Assembly: GCF_004167675.1 (NCBI RefSeq)
Contig: NZ_SEZQ01000003.1
Source: Aliivibrio finisterrensis_A
GTDB lineage: Bacteria > Pseudomonadota > Gammaproteobacteria > Enterobacterales > Vibrionaceae
Reading direction: 5' to 3' (one strand)
DNA length: 64,000 nt
This document shows positions 1 through 8,888 of this stretch, in pieces. The stretch's first letter is position 1. Every line of letters starts with the position of its first letter. The position numbers were made by a program, and so were the translations under genes. The notes under the pieces were generated by a model. That model saw only the letters and a program-made list of their open reading frames with translations. It had not been told where the DNA came from and made no database searches.

Positions 1-974
1 TATCGAGTATTTTAATAAAGGTTTGAGCACGAAGCTCAGAAGCTCGATGGATATTGGTGTGATGCTCACAAACCAGTAACGCTAAATCTCGATATTCATT
101 GGGAACCCGAACACGACTGCACAGTTGCTTAATGATTTTAATACCAGTATGGCAATGCATTTTATGGCTTGGCCATTCTGACTCTGGCGTAATGCCTTTA
201 CCTAAGTCGTGGACTTGAGCGGCAAAACGAGTCGGTAAGTCTTGGCTTAGTAATGTGGCTTGTTGAGCCACCATTAATGTATGAACACCCGTATCAATTT
301 CTGGATGCCATTTTTCAGGTTGAGGCACACCGAACAATGCATTCAACTCAGGTAATACAACCGCTAGAGCACCACATTCTTTTAGTACGGAAAGAAAGAT
401 CTCTGGGTGTTGGCTCGATAGTGACTTCTCCCACTCTTGCCATACACGTTCTGGAGTCAGGTGAGATAACTCTCCACTCTCTACCAAGGTTTTCATTAAG
501 GTCATGGTTTCTGGTGCGACAGTAAAACCGAGAGAATGAAAGCGAGCAGCAAATCGAGCGACACGTAATACCCGCAGTGGGTCTTCGACAAACGCGTCAG
601 ATACGTGGCGTAATAAACGATTATTTAAATCACCTTGTCCATTGTAAGGATCGATGAGCTCACCATTATCGGCTTTAGCAATCGCATTAATAGTAAGGTC
701 GCGGCGCAGTAAATCTTCTTCTACCGTAACATCGGGTTCCGCGTAACAAGTAAACCCTTTATACCCTTGACCACTTTTACGTTCTGTTCTTGCTAGGGCA
801 TATTCTTCTTTGGTTTTGGGATGAAGAAAGACAGGAAAGTCTTGGCCAACCGCTTGATAGCCAAGTGAACCCATTTCGTTTGGTGTAGAGCCAACAACAA
901 CCCAGTCTTTATCTTTTACCTCAATATTGAGAAGTGAATCTCGAACTGCGCCACCAACTAAATAAATTTCCACG
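1..974 (-). CDS. cca: CCA tRNA nucleotidyltransferase (partial, 3' end outside window)
   Basis: Adds or repairs the CCA end of tRNAs. The reading frame runs leftward from a GTG at 974 and leaves the window at base 1, so the C-terminus is missing. The N-terminus reads VEIYLVGGAVRD, the class II nucleotidyltransferase GGxVRD motif at residues 7-12. It is followed by RRDLTINAIA and, further on, by VHDLGKG, the HD phosphohydrolase motif found in the long multifunctional gammaproteobacterial form. The GTG start is chosen because it aligns with the usual MKIYLVGG start and has AGGG about 7 bases upstream. The gene is divergent from gspA. In E. coli cca lies close to ygiM and ygiF, and that neighbourhood is kept here. 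Confidence 0.95.
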
Positions 975-1111
975 TTTTGCCCTACTCGCTACCAAGATAA
1001 AGAGAACTTTCTTTACTTTCTTAGTTCCAATGATACCGTGCAATCATAGCTTTTCGACTTTTATTCTCTATTTATTCTTAGAATTATCCTGATAGGACAC
1101 ATTGCATTTTT

Positions 1112-2662
1112 ATGTACCAAGATTTTTTTGGCTTTAATGAGCTTCCATTTTCAATGACGCCTAATGCGCGTTTTCTCTATTTGAGTGAACGCCATAAAGA
1201 AGCGCTGAATTATTTATTGTCTGGGTTAGGGCAAGGTGGTGGGTTTGCATTATTAACTGGAGAGGTAGGTACGGGTAAAACAACCGTATCGCGTGCATTA
1301 TTTTCTCAATTAGATAGCAATGTACATCTTGCCTTAATTTTAAATCCGATGTTCAGCGCCCAAGAGTTATTAGAGGCAATTTGTGATGAATTTAAGATTA
1401 GCTATTCTGAAAATGCACCGTTAAAGCAATTAACAGACCGTATTGTTCACTTTCTTAAAACAGAGCGTGAGAATGGTTTTCAAACTATTGTTGCTATTGA
1501 TGAAGCGCAGCATTTGGGTCCTGATGTTTTAGAACAGCTGCGCTTATTAACCAACTTTGAAACCGACAGTGATAAGTTATTAAAAGTATTATTGATTGGC
1601 CAGCCAGAGTTACAACAAAAATTGCAGCAAGCAAACTTACGTCAACTCGCTCAACGTATTACGGCACGATACCATTTATTGCCTTTAACACAGAAAGAGA
1701 TTGAGTCTTATATAAAGCATCGTCTGAGCATTGCTGAAGGGGAGTTATCCTTATTCTCTGCCTCGGCGATAAAGACGATTGTTCGTCGTTCAAATGGCAT
1801 ACCTCGTATCGTTAACTTATTGTGTGATAAAGCGCTATGGATTAGCTACCAAAAAGGAACACAGAGGGTTGATCATCAAGCCGTTGAGGAAGCGTGTAAA
1901 CTGGTACTTGATTGGCAAGTAGAGACGCAAAGTGTAGCGCCTACGACACCACAGTTATGGTTCCCTTCGCTCATTGCCATAGGTGTATCTTTATTATTGA
2001 GTATTGGCAGCTATCGCTTCCTACCTCAATATTTAGAAGCTAATTATCCAATAGTTAAACCGATTATTGAGAAACCATTAGACGGTTTTTCTTCGCAATC
2101 CAGTGCTTTTCAAACCTTACTATCGGTTTGGGGATATTCGGTAACTGAGTTTCAAGCGAATTGCACTAATGCCAAAAGAGCGCAATTATATTGTGTGGAG
2201 AGCAATGGTACGTTGACTGATTTATTGGCACTAAATCGCCCTGCACTGGTTTGGTTACAACAAACTTCTGGAGAGGGGTTGTTGGCTATCCTTTACCGCG
2301 TAAACTCAAAGGGAGCTGAATTATTATTGCCTTCTAAGAGGATAAAAGTATCACATCAATGGTTTGAGCAACATTGGAATGGCGCGTATACACAGCTTTG
2401 GAAAAAACCGATTATTACTGAGAGAGCAATGAAACTAGGTGATCAAGGAGACGCTATTTTAGCATTAAATCGCTTACTTTCTTTTGCGCTAGAGCAGCCA
2501 ATCAATAGCTCTGATTTATTTAGCAAAGAGACTGAACAACAAGTGAAAGAATTCCAAGAAATTTTTGATCTTAAGACGGATGGCATCGTTGGTTCGAGTA
2601 CACAAATGTGGCTTGATACCATTGTGAATGTTGATGCTCCTTTATTACAAGGAGGTGAATAA
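1112..2662 (+). CDS. gspA: Type II secretion ATPase GspA/ExeA
   Basis: Inner-membrane ATPase that works with GspB/ExeB to place the type II secretion secretin in the peptidoglycan layer (family knowledge). The 516-residue protein has an N-terminal AAA domain with Walker A GEVGTGKT at residues 50-57 and Walker B around 125-131 (VAIDEA). One membrane segment lies at about 284-304. The C-terminal periplasmic part ends in a peptidoglycan-binding domain at roughly 430-505. The next gene, gspB, starts 1 base after the stop. There is no strong ribosome binding site before the ATG; AGGA sits 14 bases upstream. The rest of the type II secretion operon is not in this window. A MshM-like ATPase is the main alternative, but the peptidoglycan-binding tail and the gspB partner favour GspA. 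Confidence 0.92.
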   Translation: MYQDFFGFNELPFSMTPNARFLYLSERHKEALNYLLSGLGQGGGFALLTGEVGTGKTTVSRALFSQLDSNVHLALILNPMFSAQELLEAICDEFKISYSENAPLKQLTDRIVHFLKTERENGFQTIVAIDEAQHLGPDVLEQLRLLTNFETDSDKLLKVLLIGQPELQQKLQQANLRQLAQRITARYHLLPLTQKEIESYIKHRLSIAEGELSLFSASAIKTIVRRSNGIPRIVNLLCDKALWISYQKGTQRVDHQAVEEACKLVLDWQVETQSVAPTTPQLWFPSLIAIGVSLLLSIGSYRFLPQYLEANYPIVKPIIEKPLDGFSSQSSAFQTLLSVWGYSVTEFQANCTNAKRAQLYCVESNGTLTDLLALNRPALVWLQQTSGEGLLAILYRVNSKGAELLLPSKRIKVSHQWFEQHWNGAYTQLWKKPIITERAMKLGDQGDAILALNRLLSFALEQPINSSDLFSKETEQQVKEFQEIFDLKTDGIVGSSTQMWLDTIVNVDAPLLQGGE

Positions 2663-2663
2663 T

Positions 2664-3368
2664 ATGACACTATCTCGTTTATCATGGAAATCATTATCGG
2701 CGATTGTGGTATTACCTCCATTAGCGGTATCAGCATATATTGCCTTTCCTTATTATCAAGCCAGCCAGCAGGAAACCCCTTTACCTGAGTTGTCATATAC
2801 GCAATTGGATTTCCCAAGCATTACGACCAATAAGTTACCCATACGTGCTCAAGAGTTAGCGTTACAGCGATCATCACAGAGTGATAAAACTGACGCTGAT
2901 GCTATCACAGTAATACCAAGCAATACTTCGGTTACTCAACCCCAAAGCAATAGGGCTGAAGTGAAAAAACAAATTGAAGACACTGCTTCATCACTAGATA
3001 TCAATAAGCTCGATTTATCAGGGTTATCACCAGAGTTGGCTGCACGGTTTGAATCAGTTTTGAATGATCCCTCTGAGTATGAAGATCATGAGGCTATTGA
3101 GGATGAGCCATTAGAAAGCAACGGTTATCTTGAGTTAGATAAAAATGGTTCACAACTTTCAGGGCGTTTGCCTCCTCTTAACTTCCAAACTCATAATTAC
3201 ACCTCTAAGCCGAGTCGTCGGTGGGTAAAGGTTAATGGTCAAGAGGTTAATATTGGTGGCAGTATTACTCCTTCAATCACGTTACTAGAGATTAACCCGA
3301 GGGATGTTGTGATTGAGTTTAAAGGACAGAAAATCGAAGTTCCTGCTCTGTATGAATGGAAAGGGTAA
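2664..3368 (+). CDS. gspB: Type II secretion accessory protein GspB/ExeB
   Basis: Partner of GspA in assembly of the type II secretion secretin. The protein has about 234 residues. An N-terminal membrane anchor lies at about residues 10-28, then a low-complexity acidic linker, then a C-terminal domain with INPRDVVIEFKG and a final VPALYEW, typical of the T2SSB periplasmic domain. An in-frame ATG at 2628 exists inside gspA. I chose the ATG at 2664 because GGAGGTG lies 6-7 bases before it and the product then begins just ahead of the anchor. The spacing to gspA indicates a two-gene operon, closed by the hairpin at 3398-3427. Confidence 0.9.
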   Translation: MTLSRLSWKSLSAIVVLPPLAVSAYIAFPYYQASQQETPLPELSYTQLDFPSITTNKLPIRAQELALQRSSQSDKTDADAITVIPSNTSVTQPQSNRAEVKKQIEDTASSLDINKLDLSGLSPELAARFESVLNDPSEYEDHEAIEDEPLESNGYLELDKNGSQLSGRLPPLNFQTHNYTSKPSRRWVKVNGQEVNIGGSITPSITLLEINPRDVVIEFKGQKIEVPALYEWKG

Positions 3369-3397
3369 TTAAACTCAGTGGTTATTCGAACAGATAT

Positions 3398-3427
3398 AAA
3401 AAAGCTCAGGAAATCCTGAGCTTTTTT
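3398..3427. terminator. Bidirectional terminator between gspB and ygiM
   Basis: A near-perfect hairpin with arms AAAAAGCTCAGGA and TCCTGAGCTTTTT has A and T runs on its two sides. It can end transcription from gspB on one strand and from ygiM on the other. Confidence 0.85.
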
Positions 3428-3460
3428 GAATTGATTATTTCTTAATGGACTTAGCGTCGA

Positions 3461-4072
3461 TTAAGCCCAGCCATTTTGTTTTTTCTTACGACTTGGGATC
3501 ATGTGAGGAAGTAGAAGGCCAAATAACAGACCAATACCAGCAACGCCACCGCCATACATGAAGTACTTAAGTAATAAGTCTTCTTTTTGAGTATCTAGTT
3601 TAGCGCGTAGTTCACGAACTTCAGTTTGAGAACTCACTAGTTGATTGTTCACATCGTTATACGTTTTTTCTAAGTTTTGAATCTGTTGATTACGTTGAGT
3701 CAAACTATCAGCAAGTCCTGCTTTTTCATTATTTGCCGCTTTACGAGCGTTAGCTAATTGCGCTTTAACTGAGGCAAGTTCAGCTTCAACTTTTGGTAAG
3801 CGTTCACCTAGACCTGCTTGGCGAGAAACAAATTTAGACTCAACCCAACCCTTACGGCCTTTAGTATCGACAATTTGAGTAAAGCCAGTGCTCTTATTTG
3901 CTGCTAGTTGAGTGATACGATCACCAGCATTCACACTACCAATGATTTTAAATTGGTTACTTGGACCTGAGTGCATGTAGGTAAACAGGTTATCAGAAAT
4001 ATAACGAGTTTGAGCTTGCGCTGGCGCAGCAATAGCCCAAGCAAGTAGAATCAGGCTAATAAAATGCTTCAC
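3461..4072 (-). CDS. ygiM: SH3-domain envelope protein YgiM
   Basis: A 203-residue protein with a signal peptide (residues 1-20, cleavage after AQA), a bacterial SH3 domain at about 22-85 (conserved GxKGWV near 71-77), a long predicted coiled coil at about 93-165, and a C-terminal membrane helix at about 172-190 followed by a basic tail. This is the arrangement of E. coli YgiM. The SH3b part should face the periplasm. A cell-wall-related role is inferred from the domain only. As in E. coli it lies between cca and ygiF, here with gspAB and the phosphate transporter pair inserted. Confidence 0.88.
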   Translation of the reverse strand: MKHFISLILLAWAIAAPAQAQTRYISDNLFTYMHSGPSNQFKIIGSVNAGDRITQLAANKSTGFTQIVDTKGRKGWVESKFVSRQAGLGERLPKVEAELASVKAQLANARKAANNEKAGLADSLTQRNQQIQNLEKTYNDVNNQLVSSQTEVRELRAKLDTQKEDLLLKYFMYGGGVAGIGLLFGLLLPHMIPSRKKKQNGWA

Positions 4073-4190
4073 AATAATATTCCTTTGAAAAGTGGATCCT
4101 GAATCGCTTACGTAAAAAATTTATCTATGTATTAATCGCGATTCAAACGAAGGTATAGATACTAAAAATATTTGGGCCCAGATGCAAGAA

Positions 4191-4219
4191 AAGAGGAGAT
4201 TTTACTCTCCTCTTTGTGC
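4191..4219 (-). terminator. Terminator of the phosphate transporter operon
   Basis: Arms AAGAGGAGA (4191-4199) and TCTCCTCTT (4206-4214) form a perfect 9-bp stem with a 6-base loop. On the minus strand it follows the stop of the PiT gene and is followed by a short T-rich tail. Confidence 0.65.
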
Positions 4220-4246
4220 ATTTGTTTCAAAATTGATTAGGCTTAC

Positions 4247-5527
4247 TTAAGCGCCTATACCAAAGACAGCTTGCATTAGGTAATAGAAAACAACAGCTAA
4301 TAGGGCACCAGCAGGCAGAGTAACAACCCAAGATGCTACGATGTTACGTACCACACCTAAGTTTAATGCGCCAATACCACGAGCAAAGCCCACACCCAAT
4401 ACCGCACCTACAAGAGTTTGCGTTGTTGAGATAGGAAGACCAGTACCTGAAGCTAATACTACCGTTGATGCTGTTGCTAGTTGAGCAGCAAAACCACGAC
4501 TTGGTGTTAGTTCAGTGATACCTGTACCTACGGTTGCCATTACTTTATGACCTAATGTTGCAAGACCAACAACGATACCAATACCACCTAGAGGAAGGAT
4601 CCACCAAGCAATTGTACTTTTCGTTGTGATTTCACCCATATGTTCAACGGTTGAAACAACAGCAGACAGTGGACCAATCGCGTTAGCAACATCGTTAGAG
4701 CCATGAGCAAATGCCATTGCACACGCAGTGATAACCATTAATGTACTGAAGATGCTTTCAACGCCAGTAAAACCACGGCTGTCTTTTTCATCATTTACTG
4801 TGTTTGCAAATTTACGAGAGATATAGATGTAACCACCAACCATCACTAAAGCAGACACACCAGCAGAGGCAACCCATGCTTCACCGTTACTTAAATGAAG
4901 ACCAACGTGTTTTAGGCCTTTTTTGATAGTAACTAGAGCGATAACCATTGTCGTAATGAACATGTAAACAGGAACAAAACGCTTTGCATTCATGAGTGGT
5001 TTGTCAGTATCAAATATCAGTCGTTGAGCACTGATAAAGATCATATAAGCAAAGATACCAGAGATCAGTGGGGTAACTAGCCAGCTACCAACAATACCTT
5101 GTACTGAGCTCCAATCAACCGCTTCGGTACCCACAGCAACACACGCAAAACCGATGATTGCACCGATGATAGAGTGAGTTGTTGATACAGGCCACCCCAT
5201 GTAAGAGGCAAGTAATAGCCAAGTACCAGCAGCAAGAAGGGCTGACATCATGCCGTAAACTAATACTTCAGGCTGATGAGCGAAAAGAGAGGTATCAATT
5301 ACCCCTTTACGAATTGTATCTGTAACCTCGCCACCTGCAAGGTATGCCCCTGCAAATTCGAAGATCATAGCAATGATGATTGCTTGTTTTACTGTTAGAG
5401 CTTTAGACCCTACAGAGGTGCCCATTGCATTGGCAACATCATTTGCACCAATACCAATCGCCATAAGGAAGCCGAAGAAGGCCGCAACTAAAATTAGGGT
5501 CGTGCCGTAGTTAGCAAGAATATCCAT
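4247..5527 (-). CDS. Inorganic phosphate transporter, PiT family
   Basis: Low-affinity phosphate (metal-phosphate symport) permease of the inner membrane. The 426-residue protein is hydrophobic throughout, with about ten membrane helices. It carries the two inverted PiT signatures: GANDVANAMGTSVGS near residues 27-41, and AHGSNDVANAIGP in the second half. Both contain the GxNDVANA core expected for this family. It lies 27 bases after the DUF47 gene on the same strand, so the two are probably co-transcribed. PiT plus DUF47/PhoU-like pairs are common in bacteria. It resembles E. coli PitA/PitB in family but I do not assign a symbol. I saw no clear Pho box upstream of the operon. Confidence 0.93.
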   Translation of the reverse strand: MDILANYGTTLILVAAFFGFLMAIGIGANDVANAMGTSVGSKALTVKQAIIIAMIFEFAGAYLAGGEVTDTIRKGVIDTSLFAHQPEVLVYGMMSALLAAGTWLLLASYMGWPVSTTHSIIGAIIGFACVAVGTEAVDWSSVQGIVGSWLVTPLISGIFAYMIFISAQRLIFDTDKPLMNAKRFVPVYMFITTMVIALVTIKKGLKHVGLHLSNGEAWVASAGVSALVMVGGYIYISRKFANTVNDEKDSRGFTGVESIFSTLMVITACAMAFAHGSNDVANAIGPLSAVVSTVEHMGEITTKSTIAWWILPLGGIGIVVGLATLGHKVMATVGTGITELTPSRGFAAQLATASTVVLASGTGLPISTTQTLVGAVLGVGFARGIGALNLGVVRNIVASWVVTLPAGALLAVVFYYLMQAVFGIGA

Positions 5528-5554
5528 TGTATTACCTGTTACTGAATCACAAAC

Positions 5555-6235
5555 TTATGAGCGAGATAGCATTAGTTCTAAACGAGAACCAACACGCTGT
5601 GCTTGGTCGGCAATGCCGCCAACCCACTCAAGAATTTTATAAAGGAACATAACATCGATCGGATTGTACTTGTGTTCGATGCTCATGAGTTGCTGGCGCA
5701 GTTGAATTTGCAATTCATCAGTATCATCTTCAATGATATCTAATTTATTGATCATCTCAGCAACCAAAGTGACTTCACGTCCCTTAAAGCCGGTTTCTAA
5801 TAGCTCGTCCAATTCGCTGATCACTTCTTGCGCTTGATTAGCCGCATCTAAACAACGTTGAACATAAGCTAAAAATGCATCCTGCATAGAGCTTGGAATT
5901 TCAAGTTGGCGACCAACAACGCGACCTGCGATGTCTTTAGCCAGGTTTGCAAGTTTATCTTGCTGAGTTAATAGACCGAGCATATCGGTACGATCAACAG
6001 GCATGAATAAACCACGAGGAAGTTTTAAACGAATTTCTCGTTTTAGTACGTCCGCTTCTTTCTCTAAATGAGAAATTTGTGCACGAAGTTCGTTCGCTTT
6101 TTCCCAATCACCTTTTGCACACGTTTCGAAAAACGGAACAAGCAGTGAGCAGCATTCATTGACACAAACAACGTGTCGCTGCAAAGGTTTCATTGGGGAC
6201 TTTGCGAATAACCCCATAATAGTATTTACTGGCAT
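5555..6235 (-). CDS. DUF47 (PhoU-like) partner of the PiT transporter
   Basis: A 226-residue, all-helical protein of the DUF47 / TIGR00153 family, distantly related to PhoU. Segments such as HLEKEADVLKREIR and LLTQQDKLANLAKDIAGR, with regular acidic residues, fit the metal-binding helical bundle of the family. It is the first gene of a two-gene leftward operon with the PiT permease and is thought to modulate that transporter (inferred from conserved pairing). The start at MPVNT is used; a second in-frame ATG lies six codons later. Confidence 0.88.
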   Translation of the reverse strand: MPVNTIMGLFAKSPMKPLQRHVVCVNECCSLLVPFFETCAKGDWEKANELRAQISHLEKEADVLKREIRLKLPRGLFMPVDRTDMLGLLTQQDKLANLAKDIAGRVVGRQLEIPSSMQDAFLAYVQRCLDAANQAQEVISELDELLETGFKGREVTLVAEMINKLDIIEDDTDELQIQLRQQLMSIEHKYNPIDVMFLYKILEWVGGIADQAQRVGSRLELMLSRS

Positions 6236-6367
6236 GGTTTCTTAACCTATAAAACAAGTAGCACCTAATGGTGAATTGTTAGACGATGGCCATAAAGGCG
6301 CGAATGTTAACCCAATCCCACTATCAATAAAACTACTTTAGATCATGGTTTTGGCATTATTTCTAGC

Positions 6368-6396
6368 TTGATACCGGACAGTTTAAGCCATATCCT
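6368..6396 (+). promoter_or_regulatory. Candidate sigma-70 promoter of ygiF
   Basis: TTGATA at 6368-6373 and TATCCT at 6391-6396 are separated by 17 bases and lie 28 bases before the ygiF start. GAGG at 6415-6418 is the ribosome binding site. This is a pattern match only. Confidence 0.4.
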
Positions 6397-6423
6397 TGGA
6401 AAGACAACGGTTATGAGGTCATT

Positions 6424-7941
6424 ATGGAAACTGAAATAGAACTAAAATTTTTTGTTTTTCCTGAGTTTGTAGACACCATTATAGACAAAATTTCAGGTGC
6501 AAGAGTCATAGAGCAGAGTTGTCTTCACTTAGGAAACATCTATTTTGATACTCCTGAGCAGCATCTTCGTAAGCATGATACCGGGCTTAGAATCCGACGC
6601 TTTAATGATGAGCGAGTGCAAACATTAAAGACAGCAGGGCGTGTTGTAGCAGGATTACATCAGCGACCAGAATACAATGCTGAGCATGATTCAGACACTC
6701 CAAATGTGCATTTACACCCTGAAGACGCATGGCCAAATGACATCGCTTTAGATGATCTCCAAGCACAACTGTATCCTTTATTCTCCACCAATTTTGTTCG
6801 TCAACAGTGGCTGGTTGCCATGCCTGATGGCAGTGAAATTGAATTGGCTTTTGATCAAGGTGAGGTTATTGCTGGCGATAAAACCACGCCAATTTGTGAA
6901 GTGGAGCTTGAACTTAAATCGGGTCAAACCGATGCATTATTTACACTTGCTAGAGATTTATGCAGCTCTGGTGGAATGCGTTTAGGTAACCAAAGTAAAG
7001 CGGCAAAAGGCTACCGTTTAGCCATGGATACACCAGCGGATAATGTAAAACCGCTAACATTAGTAAGAACAGAATCCACAGACAGCGTTGAAACGTGTTT
7101 TGTTAATTCATTAGAACACGCATTATCGCACTGGCATTATCATGAGCAGATTTATATCGACACTCAAGATAAATTAGCATTACAAGAAATTCGTATTGCG
7201 ATTGCCTTTTTACGACAAATCTTTTTAGTCTTTGGTGAAATGGTACCAAAACGTGCCAGTGAATTATTACGCCAAGAACTGAAATGGTTAGAAGATGAGT
7301 TACATTGGTTAGATGAATCAGAGCACCTTGCTTACTTAATTGAAGAAAAAGGGAATGTGCTGAGAAAACTGGATGCTCGTAAATTTCTTGTTGCAAGTTT
7401 AAAAGAGAGTGCAGCGAGTCTACCAAGCCAAGATGAAATGCTTTCTTTATTAATGTCAGCTCGCTACTGTGGTTTGTTGCTTGATTTGAGTCGTTGGATC
7501 TTAACGCGAGATTGGCAGCCATTTTTAGATGATAAGAAGCGTCAAATATTACAAGAATCTATTGATGGCCATTCAGGTACGTTATTAGATAGAACATGGG
7601 AAGCATTAGATTCAGCGTTTTCAACATCAAATCAGTTATTACCTACTGATTATTTTAAGCAAAAAATGCGTTTACGTCGAAATCTAATGACAGGAACCTG
7701 TTTTGCATTAATTTATGATGATGAGCGAAGAAAAGGCTTTCGCTTACCTTGGTTAGATCTATTACAAGGTATTGGTGATCTAATGAGTTTGGAGCCACTT
7801 CGTTCACGAGTGCAGTCGCTTGAAGATGAAGAAGAGCGAGAGCAACTACAGCGCTGGTTACTTCGCCAAGAACGATCGATCTTACATGCCATGGAACAAA
7901 CTCGCAGAGCTGGGCTTGAATACCCTCCATACTGGCAATAG
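6424..7941 (+). CDS. ygiF: CYTH-CHAD inorganic triphosphatase YgiF
   Basis: The N-terminal CYTH domain (about residues 1-205) starts METEIELKF, which contains the ExExK metal and triphosphate-binding signature (E4, E6, K8). The C-terminal half, about residues 220-490, is a CHAD domain: an alpha-helical, histidine- and arginine-rich module that binds polyphosphate in characterised cases. E. coli YgiF hydrolyses inorganic triphosphate. This 505-residue version is longer than the roughly 430-residue E. coli protein, with the extra length in the CHAD half. It is followed by glnE, as in E. coli, but here a channel gene and a chemoreceptor intervene. It is divergent from the PiT/DUF47 operon. Confidence 0.9.
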   Translation: METEIELKFFVFPEFVDTIIDKISGARVIEQSCLHLGNIYFDTPEQHLRKHDTGLRIRRFNDERVQTLKTAGRVVAGLHQRPEYNAEHDSDTPNVHLHPEDAWPNDIALDDLQAQLYPLFSTNFVRQQWLVAMPDGSEIELAFDQGEVIAGDKTTPICEVELELKSGQTDALFTLARDLCSSGGMRLGNQSKAAKGYRLAMDTPADNVKPLTLVRTESTDSVETCFVNSLEHALSHWHYHEQIYIDTQDKLALQEIRIAIAFLRQIFLVFGEMVPKRASELLRQELKWLEDELHWLDESEHLAYLIEEKGNVLRKLDARKFLVASLKESAASLPSQDEMLSLLMSARYCGLLLDLSRWILTRDWQPFLDDKKRQILQESIDGHSGTLLDRTWEALDSAFSTSNQLLPTDYFKQKMRLRRNLMTGTCFALIYDDERRKGFRLPWLDLLQGIGDLMSLEPLRSRVQSLEDEEEREQLQRWLLRQERSILHAMEQTRRAGLEYPPYWQ

Positions 7942-7984
7942 TATTTATATTACTCTTAATTAATTTAGATTAAGCGGTAACAAG

Positions 7985-8028
7985 AAGAGAAGTTAGCAAG
8001 CAACCCTGTTTGATTACTTCTCTTTTTT
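7985..8028 (+). terminator. Candidate ygiF terminator overlapping the channel gene end
   Basis: AAGAGAAGT (7985-7993) pairs perfectly with ACTTCTCTT (8016-8024), and a T run follows. The loop is long (22 bases). The right arm lies inside the last codons of the convergent potassium channel gene. Confidence 0.5.
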
Positions 8029-8775
8029 ATTTTCTATTTGTTCTAGTTTTTTTAGTATTTCACGTTGTTGTTGTAATAATAAGTGAAGCTTCTCATCTCG
8101 ATCGTGTTTTTCTTTCTGCTCGTGTCGTCTTTGTTCTACTTTTGCAGGCTCTGTAATAATTGAGGTTATCAACCCCGAGATCATACCGAAGATGCCAACC
8201 CCAGATAAAATAATCAACACCGCTAGCACTTTCCCTGCAACAGTTACTGGATAATGGTCACCATAACCGACGGTTGATATTGTAACAAAGGCCCACCATA
8301 TCGCATCTCCTGCGGTATGTATGTTTGCTTCAGGGTTTGATCCTTCAAACATCAGCATAAAGACAGAGCCCAAAGAAATAAGTGTCACCATTAATACTAA
8401 AATTGAAGCAATAGTGGCTTCTTTTCGATTTGACTGAATTTGTTTTAACAAAGATTGGCTAGAGCGAAGTAAACGGCATATACGTAAAATATGGAAAATC
8501 CGAGCGTAACGAATAGGTTCGATAATGGGGATGCTCGCAACAAAATCTATCCAGTGATCTTTTAAATACTGGCGACGATGCTTACTGCGAAATAAATCAA
8601 GACTAAGCTGAAAGAGAAAGAGACCACATATAATAGTGTCGAGTGCGATTAGCATGGTGCGGCTGCTGTGATCTAGTGGTACGAACAGCAGGCTTGAGAT
8701 CACAATTAGTGATAAAAAGGAAAGTATCAGTGACATTAAGCTCAAGGGTCTTAGGTCAATTTTGTTATGATTCAT
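8014..8775 (-). CDS. Voltage-gated-type potassium channel
   Basis: A 253-residue ion-channel subunit. Membrane segments occupy roughly residues 12-205. The selectivity filter TVGYGD is at 168-173 within the pore loop. A segment at about 89-104 has arginines at R89, R92, R98, R101 and R104, the spacing of a voltage-sensor S4 helix, which suggests a six-helix Kv-like subunit rather than a two-helix KcsA type. The C-terminal 40 residues are highly charged and should form a cytoplasmic coiled coil, probably for tetramer assembly. There is no RCK/TrkA_N domain. It is a single gene, convergent with ygiF. Confidence 0.9.
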   Translation of the reverse strand: MNHNKIDLRPLSLMSLILSFLSLIVISSLLFVPLDHSSRTMLIALDTIICGLFLFQLSLDLFRSKHRRQYLKDHWIDFVASIPIIEPIRYARIFHILRICRLLRSSQSLLKQIQSNRKEATIASILVLMVTLISLGSVFMLMFEGSNPEANIHTAGDAIWWAFVTISTVGYGDHYPVTVAGKVLAVLIILSGVGIFGMISGLITSIITEPAKVEQRRHEQKEKHDRDEKLHLLLQQQREILKKLEQIENKKEK

Positions 8776-8888
8776 GTTAATTATTTATACCTATCCGTCG
8801 ATACAATATTGATACGCGTAGTTTTTGTGCAGATATCTATTTATCATGCACTAAAAAAATTGATTCTGAAAGCGAGCAGGGAGTGAGG

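Noticed and set aside
253..525. Plus-strand frame of about 90 residues near the left end
   Set aside because: It lies entirely opposite cca, whose conserved motifs are clear on the minus strand.
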